Assembly: GCF_051201015.1 (NCBI RefSeq)
Contig: NZ_JBPEHI010000001.1
DNA: 64,000 bases
Strand: one strand, 5' to 3'
DNA from: Petrimonas sulfuriphila
GTDB taxonomy: Bacteria; Bacteroidota; Bacteroidia; Bacteroidales; Dysgonomonadaceae
The notes beneath the pieces are model-generated. The model ran no database searches, was not told where the DNA came from, and saw only the letters and a list, made by a program, of their open reading frames with translations. The position numbers and the translations under genes are program-made. Positions 25,991 to 32,875 of the stretch are shown here, in pieces. Numbering within the stretch: the first letter of the stretch is position 1; every line of letters begins with the position of its first letter.

Positions 25991-26169
25991 ACTATAATAC
26001 TATATGGTGTTAATTTTAATCTTTCAAATTATTTGCAAATAGTATGCCATAAAAATGCCGGCTAACCTGCCTTCATCCGGCTTATTTAGACGTGATCTAA
26101 AATCACCGTTCTGCTGGAAATATTGCGTTTTTAGATTATCCAAATCACGATATAAATATTATTTATCGA

Positions 26170-26196
26170 TCATGTGTGGAGAAAATCCCCACATGA
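26170..26196. promoter_or_regulatory. Inverted repeat between htpG and the sigma-factor gene
   Basis: TCATGTGTGG (26170-26179) pairs with CCCCACATGA (26187-26196) around a 7-nt loop, with one T-C mismatch. It lies in the 354-bp divergent gap, so it is more likely an operator or a transcribed leader hairpin than a terminator. The rest of the gap is AT-rich and holds only the box at 26307. Confidence 0.35.
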
Positions 26197-26306
26197 AATA
26201 TGTGTAACGTGCTGAATAACAAATCGCAAAATGATTTGGACTGATTTGTTAACACTAATTAATTGTTTTTGAAATAAAAAAATGTTCACGGAGTAAATTA
26301 TGTTAT

Positions 26307-26314
26307 TATATTTG
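26307..26314 (+). promoter_or_regulatory. -7 box for the sigma-factor gene
   Basis: TATATTTG, 30 nt before the ATG at 26345. Confidence 0.5.
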
Positions 26315-26344
26315 CAAAAGACAACACAATCAAAAATTAAAGCT

Positions 26345-26863
26345 ATGAAGTCAAAAAGTTCTTTCGAAAACAGATTGCTGGGCTTGCAGGATAATATGTT
26401 TAACTTCGCATTAACTTTAACAGCAGATCGGGAAGATGCAAAAGATCTTTTGCAGGAAACAACTCTCCGGGTTTTGGACAACCGGGAAAAGTATTACGAG
26501 AACGTCAATTTTAAAGGATGGGTTTTCACCATCATGCACAATATATTTGTGAATAACTACCGCAAAATTGTCAGAAGCCAGACAATTATCGACAAAACAG
26601 AGAATTTGTATCACCTGAACCTGCCGCAAGATTCCGGGTTCAATACTCCCGACGGAGCCTACACCATCAAGGAGATCAACAAGGCCATTGCCAGCTTCAC
26701 CGATGAATACAAAGTTCCCTTCTCCATGCACGTTTCCGGATATAAGTACGAAGAAATTGCGCAACACCTGGGGCTTCCCATCGGCACGGTTAAAAGCCGG
26801 ATCTTTTTCGCCCGCAAACGCTTGCAGGAGATGCTGAAGGATTTCCGGTTCTATACGGAATAA
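26345..26863 (+). CDS. ECF-type RNA polymerase sigma factor
   Basis: Sigma-70 family protein of 172 residues containing regions 2 and 4 only. Region 2 shows LTLTADREDAKDLLQETTLRVLDNREKY and FKGWVFTIMHNIFVNNYRK (about 20-75). Region 4 shows YKYEEIAQHLGLPIGTVKSRIFFARKRLQEML (about 135-166), a clear helix-turn-helix. The start at 26345 follows the promoter box; a longer frame starts before that box. No anti-sigma factor, FecR-like gene or SusC homologue adjoins it, and a terminator directly follows, so it is an orphan ECF factor. Confidence 0.92.
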   Translation: MKSKSSFENRLLGLQDNMFNFALTLTADREDAKDLLQETTLRVLDNREKYYENVNFKGWVFTIMHNIFVNNYRKIVRSQTIIDKTENLYHLNLPQDSGFNTPDGAYTIKEINKAIASFTDEYKVPFSMHVSGYKYEEIAQHLGLPIGTVKSRIFFARKRLQEMLKDFRFYTE

Positions 26864-26878
26864 AACGAAACCCTTATA

Positions 26879-26917
26879 AAAAAACCCCTTTGGCCATTTG
26901 AACCATAGGGGTTTTTT
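26879..26917 (+). terminator. Intrinsic terminator after the sigma-factor gene
   Basis: AAAAAACCCCT (26879-26889) pairs with AGGGGTTTTTT (26907-26917), with a further TGG/CCA pairing inside the loop. Confidence 0.85.
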
Positions 26918-26974
26918 GTTGTTATAGGTACCTGTACGGCTTTGTGCCCTCCTTACTCATAAAACTAGTTGTTA

Positions 26975-27910
26975 ATGGAAGTTGTTTGGTTATTGGTTTC
27001 ACTCGTCATACTTTATTTCGGAGCTGAATGGCTCGTGTCAGGTGCATCGTCCTTTGCTGCCCGGTTGGGTGTCAGCCCGTTGATTATCGGGCTGACCATT
27101 GTTTCCATGGGGACGAGCGCTCCCGAGCTGGTGGTTAGCGTAAAAGCCGCGATGAACGGGCAAAGCGCCTTGTCGATTGGAAATGTACTGGGTTCCAACC
27201 TGTTTAATGTCGGAATCATTTTGGGCATTTCGGCGCTTATCTATCCGCTGGCCATTAAAAGGCAGCTGTTGAAGTTCGACGCTCCGGTTATGGTACTCAC
27301 AGCGGTACTGTTCTTCGTGTTGTTTCTCGACGGTAGGATTTCGTCTGTCGAAGCTTTTCTCTTCGTGTTCCTCTTTGTGGCCTACATGGCCTATCTTTTT
27401 GTTACTTCGCTGAAAAACAAGAACCGGGCCAGCGAGGGAGACGAAGTCATCAAACAATTCAAACATTGGGCGATAGACGTACTGCTGATCGCACTGGGGT
27501 TTGCGGGACTGGTCTACGGTTCAAACCTGTTGGTGGACAATGCCATTATCATCGCCCAGAAATTAGGTATGTCGGAAGCCTTGATCGGGCTGACCATTGT
27601 TGCTGTTGGTACCAGCATGCCGGAACTGGCCACGTCTGTGGTGGCCGCCCTGAAAAAACGTTCCGATATTGCTATCGGGAACGTGGTGGGGTCCAATATC
27701 TTCAACCTCCTGTTGATTTTGGGTGTTGCCGGCGTTATTTATCCGATCGAGACCCCAGACATCAACATTATGGACAGCCTGTTCGTTGTCGGCATCAGCG
27801 CGCTGCTGTGGTTTTTCATGAAGATAGGTACCCGCGTAAGGCGCTGGCAGGGAACTATTTTCCTGGGTGTTTATCTGGTCTATTTCCTGATTAAGTTTGC
27901 TACGCTGTAG
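26975..27910 (+). CDS. Sodium/calcium exchanger family protein (YrbG-like)
   Basis: CaCA-superfamily cation antiporter of 311 residues and about ten membrane helices. The two alpha-repeats are clear: IIGLTIVSMGTSAPELVVSV near 32-51 and LIGLTIVAVGTSMPELATSV near 207-226, each followed by an IGNVxGSNxFN motif, which gives inverted pseudosymmetry. It probably exchanges Ca2+ for Na+ or H+ at the inner membrane. The ATG at 26975 was preferred over a TTG two codons upstream. It is followed after 23 bp by the lytic transglycosylase gene. Confidence 0.94.
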   Translation: MEVVWLLVSLVILYFGAEWLVSGASSFAARLGVSPLIIGLTIVSMGTSAPELVVSVKAAMNGQSALSIGNVLGSNLFNVGIILGISALIYPLAIKRQLLKFDAPVMVLTAVLFFVLFLDGRISSVEAFLFVFLFVAYMAYLFVTSLKNKNRASEGDEVIKQFKHWAIDVLLIALGFAGLVYGSNLLVDNAIIIAQKLGMSEALIGLTIVAVGTSMPELATSVVAALKKRSDIAIGNVVGSNIFNLLLILGVAGVIYPIETPDINIMDSLFVVGISALLWFFMKIGTRVRRWQGTIFLGVYLVYFLIKFATL

Positions 27911-27933
27911 CGGTTTCAATACCACTGACGGAT

Positions 27934-29316
27934 ATGTTCAACCCCGGCCGTATCTTATTTGTCTTTATCCTGCTCCTCCTGTCTTGCAACAGGTCCAAGG
28001 AAGCAGGCTATGATTTTCCGCAGATCGCCGCGAAGGATACGCTCCGGGTGATCACGCTCAACACCTCCACCTCCTATTTTATTTACCGCGACCAGGAGAT
28101 GGGGTATCACTACGAGATGATTAAAAGTTTTGCCGATGAGCATGGGCTGGAACTGCAGGTCGTAGTGGCCCAAAATACTTCGGCGCTTATTCGGTTGCTT
28201 CTCAACAACAGCGGCGACGTGGTTGCTTACAGCGTACCGGTAGAAAATGCATTGAAAGACTCGGTGCTGTATTGTGGGTTGTCGGAGATTTCCCACCAGG
28301 TAGTGGTGCAGCGTGCCGAACGCGATGATACCGTATTACAGGATGTGACGGAATTGATTGGCAGGGATATCTATGTGCTGCGCGGTTCCAAGTACGAGCA
28401 GCGGATGAACAACCTGAACCAGGAACTGGGAGGCGGGTTACGCCTCCGGTATGCGGACAGGGATACGCTGGTGGAGGAAGACCTGATCCGCATGGTATCG
28501 GGAGGTGAGATCCGGTACACCGTTGCCGACGAGTATGTGGCGCGGCTCAACCATACCTACTTCCGGAACATCGATGTAGGGCTGAAGGTCAGTTTCGATC
28601 AGCGGACCTCGTGGGCAGTCCGGAAAGACACCCCTGTCCTTGCCGATTCGCTGACTGCCTGGTTCGGCAGGGTCAACCGGGCACCCCATTACCTGCGGCT
28701 GACGAAGCGTTATTTCGAGGAAGCCAAGGGTTTCCATGCCGATAATCAATCCACTTTTGTCGCGATGCTGGCTCCCGGGCAAATTTCCCCGTGGGACGCC
28801 TACTTCAAGCAGTACGGCAAGCAGTACGGCGTGGACTGGCGGTTGCTGGCCTCCGTGTCGTACCACGAGTCCACGTTCGATCCCGACGGCCAGTCGTGGG
28901 CCGGAGCCGGCGGGTTGATGGGGTTGATGCCGGCCACGGCGGCAGCCTTGGGTATAGCCGGAAACGATCTGTATATACCCGAGACGAACATCCGTGCGGG
29001 AGCCGAATACCTGAAAATGCTGATCGATACGTTCTCCTCCGTTGGAAACGAGACGGAGCAGGTGAAGATGGCGTTAGCGTCCTACAACGGCGGGATCGGG
29101 CACATCGCCGATGCCCGTGCACTGGCCGAGAAGTACGCTGCCGATAAGAACGTGTGGGACGGGAACGTGGAGCGGTTCATCCAGTTAAAACGGCTGGAGC
29201 AATATTACAACGACCCGGTTTGCAAAGCCGGTTATTTTCGCGGCGATGAAACCGTGGATTACGTGCGCGACGTGATCAGTCGCTGGCAGGCGTATAAATC
29301 ATTATCTTCATTATAA
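27934..29316 (+). CDS. MltF-like membrane-bound lytic murein transglycosylase
   Basis: Lipoprotein of 460 residues with two modules. The signal peptide ends in lipobox LLSC. Residues about 35-255 form a type 3 solute-binding domain (DTLRVITLNTSTSYFIYRDQEMGYHYEMIKSF). Residues about 285-450 form an SLT goose-lysozyme-like domain with the catalytic Glu in SYHESTFDP (about 311), GLMGLMPATAAALGI, and ASYNGGIGHI. This is the MltF layout: peptidoglycan sensing joined to cleavage with anhydro-MurNAc formation. It probably shares a transcript with the exchanger upstream. Confidence 0.94.
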   Translation: MFNPGRILFVFILLLLSCNRSKEAGYDFPQIAAKDTLRVITLNTSTSYFIYRDQEMGYHYEMIKSFADEHGLELQVVVAQNTSALIRLLLNNSGDVVAYSVPVENALKDSVLYCGLSEISHQVVVQRAERDDTVLQDVTELIGRDIYVLRGSKYEQRMNNLNQELGGGLRLRYADRDTLVEEDLIRMVSGGEIRYTVADEYVARLNHTYFRNIDVGLKVSFDQRTSWAVRKDTPVLADSLTAWFGRVNRAPHYLRLTKRYFEEAKGFHADNQSTFVAMLAPGQISPWDAYFKQYGKQYGVDWRLLASVSYHESTFDPDGQSWAGAGGLMGLMPATAAALGIAGNDLYIPETNIRAGAEYLKMLIDTFSSVGNETEQVKMALASYNGGIGHIADARALAEKYAADKNVWDGNVERFIQLKRLEQYYNDPVCKAGYFRGDETVDYVRDVISRWQAYKSLSSL

Positions 29317-29348
29317 TCATAAAATTTTGATTTTTCCGAACTTTATTG

Positions 29349-29356
29349 TATTTTTG
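29349..29356 (+). promoter_or_regulatory. -7 box for the DUF4143-type ATPase gene
   Basis: TATTTTTG, 77 nt before the preferred ATG at 29434. Confidence 0.45.
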
Positions 29357-29433
29357 ACCGAAAATACAACAACTCGTCTTTACATGTGACCCGTCTCATT
29401 TTCCAGTTTACGCTGAAGACTAAAAATAATTTC

Positions 29434-30729
29434 ATGAAACGAAAAATAAGCAAAGCTCTGACCGATTGGAAAAACAATCCCAAAAGGATGCCGCTCATCG
29501 TTAATGGTGCACGCCAGGTTGGTAAAACTTATATCATCAAACAATTTGGAAGGGAACACTATTTGGATGTACTTTATCTCAATTTGGAGATCGAAGAACA
29601 ATTTTGCCTGTTTCTTGAGACCGAGATATCACCCCGGAAAATTGTGCAGTACCTCGAAGCCGTCAAAGGAATCAAGGTCGTTGCAGGCAGTACGTTGATT
29701 TTCTTTGACGAGATACAGGTCAGTGAGCGGGCGATCACCTCGTTGAAATATTTTTGCGAAGATGCGCCTGAGCATCACATCATCGCTGCCGGCTCCCTGC
29801 CCGGTATTGCCCTCAATCGCGATAAATACTCTTTCCCGGTGGGTAAAGTGCAGCAGATAAACATGTTTCCGCTTGACTTCGAGGAATATTTATGGGCAAT
29901 GGACAGAGCACTATTGTCGAAAGAGATCGAAGAACATTTCGTAAGTAACGAGGCCATGTCCGAAGCTCTTCATGCCGTTGCGTTGGATTATTACCGTCAA
30001 TATATGATTGTCGGAGGAATGCCAGCCGCGGTGACTTCGTTTGTTGATACACAAAGTTTTCATGATGTGCAATTGATCCAAAACGGTATCATTCAGCAGT
30101 ACATTGCGGATATGTCAAAATATGCCACTGCGGCAACAAGTGTCAAGATCAGGGCTTGTTATAATTCCATTCCGGCGCAGTTGGCAAAAGAGAACAACAA
30201 GTTTCAATATAAGATTGTACAACGCGGAGGCACTGCCACAATTTTCGGAGAATCGATAGAGTGGCTTCAATTTGCGGGAATTGTGCTCAAATGTCAAAAG
30301 TTGGAACATGGGTTTATACCGGTCAGTGCTTATGCCGACTTATCCAATTTCAAATTATACATGGGCGATATCGGAATGCTCACGTTGCACTCCAGGATAC
30401 CGTTACAGGTCTTGTTATCGCCTGTTGAAACGGATAATATTTTTCTCGGTTCCATGGCCGAGAATTATGTAGCACAGGCATTGGCCGCCAAAGGGGTTGA
30501 TCTGTTCTATTGGCAAAGCGAGGGCAAGGCAGAAATCGATTTTGTTTTACAAAACGATGACGGTGTTGTTCCGGTAGAAGTAAAAAAAGGATACCTGAAC
30601 CGTTCCCGAAGCCTATCACTTTTTGCAAAGAGATACCATTCGCCATACGCTATTCGGATCAGTAAAAAAAATTTTGGTTTTGAGAACGATGTGAAATCTG
30701 TTCCTCTCTATGCAGCATTTTGCATATGA
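29434..30729 (+). CDS. AAA ATPase with DUF4143 / nuclease-like C-terminus
   Basis: Predicted ATPase of 431 residues from the large AAA_14-DUF4143 family common in accessory regions of anaerobes. Walker A is GARQVGKT (25-32), Walker B LIFFDEIQ (about 87-94), and the sensor region IIAAGS is near 112-117. The C-terminal half has the DUF4143 pattern LYMGDIGML and a restriction-endonuclease-like ending, FYWQSEGKAEIDFVL then VPVEVKKGY. The E-D-E-K residues there could form a PD-(D/E)XK fold. The biological function of the family is unsettled. A truncated relative lies at 40702-41034, on the other side of the SusCD operon. Confidence 0.9.
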   Translation: MKRKISKALTDWKNNPKRMPLIVNGARQVGKTYIIKQFGREHYLDVLYLNLEIEEQFCLFLETEISPRKIVQYLEAVKGIKVVAGSTLIFFDEIQVSERAITSLKYFCEDAPEHHIIAAGSLPGIALNRDKYSFPVGKVQQINMFPLDFEEYLWAMDRALLSKEIEEHFVSNEAMSEALHAVALDYYRQYMIVGGMPAAVTSFVDTQSFHDVQLIQNGIIQQYIADMSKYATAATSVKIRACYNSIPAQLAKENNKFQYKIVQRGGTATIFGESIEWLQFAGIVLKCQKLEHGFIPVSAYADLSNFKLYMGDIGMLTLHSRIPLQVLLSPVETDNIFLGSMAENYVAQALAAKGVDLFYWQSEGKAEIDFVLQNDDGVVPVEVKKGYLNRSRSLSLFAKRYHSPYAIRISKKNFGFENDVKSVPLYAAFCI

Positions 30730-30742
30730 AAATAGGTGCAGG

Positions 30743-30985
30743 TTATTTTTTTCGGGTCAGTTTCTTCCAGACCGTTTCTTTCTGTGCATTCACAAAAGTG
30801 GCTTCGTCCGCTTGAGTGATTCTTCCGCTCACAATTGTTCCGGTTATCACGCTTTCTTCCGCATTTTCCGGTGTCAGTACAACCGTTGGATAGGTGATAT
30901 CGCCCTCCTTGTCACATCCGCTAAAGCATACTCCTCCCATCATCAGGATTAAAATTGTTAAGAATTGCGCGCTTTTCTTTCTCAT
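30743..30985 (-). CDS. Small predicted lipoprotein
   Basis: Product of 80 residues, not recognised. The ATG at 30983-30985 gives a good lipoprotein signal (RKKSAQFLTILILMMGGVCFSGC), with Cys at about 24. The mature part is only about 57 residues, acidic at first (DKEGDITYPTVVLTPENAEE) and basic at the end (WKKLTRKK). It may be a fragment of a longer surface protein or a genuine tiny lipoprotein. It is convergent with the ATPase gene, 13 bp away. A cluster of four TGCAT motifs lies upstream. Confidence 0.6.
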   Translation of the reverse strand: MRKKSAQFLTILILMMGGVCFSGCDKEGDITYPTVVLTPENAEESVITGTIVSGRITQADEATFVNAQKETVWKKLTRKK

Positions 30986-31042
30986 GATACCTCTGTTTAT
31001 TCCGTAAAAGTATACATTTTTAACAAAACAGGCAATACCTTC

Positions 31043-31089
31043 ATGCAAATGAATTGCATTTAAAATAAACTGCATTTACATTATATGCA
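31043..31089. repeat. Cluster of four TGCAT/ATGCA motifs
   Basis: ATGCA at 31043, TGCAT at 31055, TGCAT at 31071 and ATGCA at 31085, the first and last pairs in inverted order. It lies upstream of the small lipoprotein gene. It could be a regulator-binding cluster or low-complexity chance. Confidence 0.3.
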
Positions 31090-31124
31090 ATTCCAGTCGC
31101 CTTTATGTAAGTTCAAATGTCTAT

Positions 31125-31550
31125 TCAATTAATACTTCTTGTTCCATCTTCACGGAATCTCCAGAAGTTTAATTCATGTCCAATTCTACCTAAAACAATC
31201 CACTTGTTTAAGTTATTACTATTAGCCCACTCTGTGAATACTTTTTGAATTTGATATTGATCTAATTTCACAGCAGGAGCATTCTTCCATATTTTTTCTG
31301 AAATCAAGCCATCACTTGCAAACTTATCTGCTTCTTTTTCCAATTTATCTACTCTCTCCTTTTCTTCAAGAGTTATAAACTCCTTACTTTGGTTTTTAGA
31401 CAAATGAAGAAATATATGCCCTATTTCATGCAGTAAAACAAAAGCAAAATTGTCAATCTTATCTCTTCTTTTAGTAATCACAATACAGGGCGTTCCTTCA
31501 TGATAAAAAGAATATACCTCTATTGGAAAGTATGTCTCTCCATTGTTTGT
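31125..31550 (-). pseudogene. ImmA/IrrE-type metallopeptidase remnant lacking its N-terminus
   Basis: The open frame reads ETYFPIEVYSFYHEGTP, then VITKRRDKIDNFAFVLLHEIGH, and runs to a normal C-terminus (LNFWRFREDGTRSIN). HEIGH is the zinc motif of ImmA/IrrE peptidases, which cleave phage or stress repressors and often carry an N-terminal HTH. An in-frame TAA at 31551-31553 lies directly upstream and no ATG is available. The only near-cognate start is a GTG at 31479-31481, which leaves 118 residues. The N-terminal domain is absent, so this is probably a broken antitoxin or protease gene. Confidence 0.7.
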
Positions 31551-31874
31551 TTACAGCGAACAGGTGACAATCCCTCGTTGATTTCGTTGTTCCGTATTTG
31601 GCCTCTTCAGATTTATGAAGGCTTTTGGGGAACTCTTTATAACTTTCTATAATACGTCTTATGCCGCTGGATGCGATCGTAGCCAATTGTAATCAGCATA
31701 AGTCACTTTTCTTGTTCGTTTTTCTGATTCTTCTGGCGAAACACCTTTTCTATGCATCATATCCTTCCATTCATCAAAAATATGATTACTCCATTTTGGT
31801 GTATACAAATCATAATAGGCAAACCTAAATCACATGGTATCCAGCACTGCCGTAAATCGAACGCTATGAATCAT
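31498..31874 (-). pseudogene. Broken PIN-domain (VapC-like) toxin gene
   Basis: The frame begins with an ATG at 31872-31874 that overlaps the antitoxin stop by 11 bp, the usual toxin-antitoxin coupling. It reads RFTAVLDT, the first PIN strand with its catalytic Asp, then hits TGA at 31830-31832. Past the stop, the same frame continues FRFAYYDLYTPKW then IFDEWKDMMHRKGVSPEES, typical of PIN toxins. About a dozen residues after the Asp motif and the whole C-terminal half with the other acidic residues are missing. The frame then runs on as unrelated sequence to 31498. The toxin must be inactive. Confidence 0.72.
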
Positions 31875-32316
31875 AACGCCCTAGATCTTCGTCTGCATGC
31901 ATCATCTCAATGAGCCGTTTCTTTTGCTCTTCTTTCATTTTCTTTTTGTAGTCAATCACATCCTCATATTTAATGCGACGATGTTTACCTACTTTTGTAT
32001 ATTCAAATTTTCCCTCCTCCAGTAATTTCACGAGATAGGGTCTTGAACATCCTAGAATTTCCGCAGCTTTTTGCGTTGTCACTTCTGTTGCAAGAGGTAC
32101 TATTGATATAGGCTTACCCTGACTCATTGCTTTTAGTATTTCACCTAATAAATTCAATGCTTTAACAGGAAGAATAATTCTCTCCCCGGTCTCTTCAATC
32201 TCAATTTCCACCTGGTCCGATTTTAACTGTTCAAGTGAGGAAATGAGAGAAGTGTAAGACTCCTGTGCTAATTTTCGATCACGTTTATTAGGTCTTCTTA
32301 TCTCATTTGTTACCAT
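31864..32316 (-). CDS. HTH (excisionase-like) antitoxin of a PIN-toxin pair
   Basis: DNA-binding protein of 150 residues. The N-terminal half is charged and helical. The C-terminal half carries a MerR/excisionase-type helix-turn-helix, VTTQKAAEILGCSRPYLVKLLEEG (about 78-101), followed by a basic KVGKHRRIKYEDVIDYKKKMKEEQKKR tail. Proteins of this build commonly precede PIN toxins and repress their own operon while binding the toxin. Here the toxin reading frame directly downstream is destroyed, so this is an orphan antitoxin. It appears intact. Confidence 0.8.
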   Translation of the reverse strand: MVTNEIRRPNKRDRKLAQESYTSLISSLEQLKSDQVEIEIEETGERIILPVKALNLLGEILKAMSQGKPISIVPLATEVTTQKAAEILGCSRPYLVKLLEEGKFEYTKVGKHRRIKYEDVIDYKKKMKEEQKKRLIEMMHADEDLGRYDS

Positions 32317-32441
32317 AACTGTAGTTTTTAATGTTGTAACTGCAAATATAAACGAAATATACGAAACATATGAAATAAACGAAATAGATAGTTTGCCTAA
32401 CTAGTTTATTCTGCAAACTCATTTAAAGCTAATTCAGCATA

Positions 32442-32657
32442 TTATTTGGACAAATCAGCATTAAACGATGTTGCCATGCTCGTCGGAGAGAACGAATTTA
32501 AGAAGCTGAATGAGCGAAAAATTACTATGTCCGCTGGCGGCTTTTCGCTCTCCCTTACCACTCTCAGCGGCAGGTTTCCCGTGTTGGTCAACTTCAACTT
32601 CCTTTTCTCCTCCTCGTCAAGCTTATTCAACCCGATCACCCATTCGGTTATCAACAA
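32442..32657 (-). pseudogene. Chimeric fragment of a pRiA4b ORF-3-like gene
   Basis: The first 35 residues (EWVIGLNKLDEEEKRKLK then LTNTGNLPLRVVRE) match the N-terminal region of the 460-residue protein at 41052-42434 (GVIGLNRLDEDD ... LKLTNTGNLPLKVVRE), but lack about 22 internal residues between the two blocks. After RVVRE the sequence becomes unrelated (SEKPPADIVIFRSF). It is preceded by a promoter-like repeat at 32671. It is an internal-deletion and fusion relic and should not encode a working protein. Confidence 0.7.
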
Positions 32658-32668
32658 GAGCTCACTTT

Positions 32669-32730
32669 TGCAAAGACAGTAAAAATCAATCGGTTGAAAG
32701 TAAATGTCAACTTCAATTCTTTTATTTAGA
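32669..32730. repeat. Dispersed promoter-like repeat, copy 1
   Basis: The core TTGCAAAGACAGTAAAAATC and its continuation match the sequence at 44083-44144 over about 60 bp with several substitutions. On the minus strand it holds TGTCTTTG at 32671-32678, a one-base variant of the usual box TATCTTTG, positioned before the fragment at 32442-32657. Confidence 0.55.
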
Positions 32731-32743
32731 AATCATTAACCTT

Positions 32744-32751
32744 TAATTTTG
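32744..32751 (+). promoter_or_regulatory. Candidate -7 box for the SusCD operon
   Basis: TAATTTTG matches TAnnTTTG, 124 nt before the first ATG at 32876. A second, imperfect TAATTTG is at 32820-32826. Confidence 0.4.
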
Positions 32752-32875
32752 CCCCTAATTTATAAATCTTGTCTCATTGTCGAGCCCATTAGTCGATTGT
32801 TAACGCATATAATTTGCTTGTTGTTATTCAGCTAAATTAACATTTGATGGGCTATTATTAAATCATTAGACACTT

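Noticed and set aside
32783..32853. AGCCCAT / ATGGGCT inverted repeat 57 bp apart upstream of the SusCD operon
   Set aside because: Only 7 bp per arm with a long spacer; could easily be chance, and no invertible-promoter structure or recombinase is seen.
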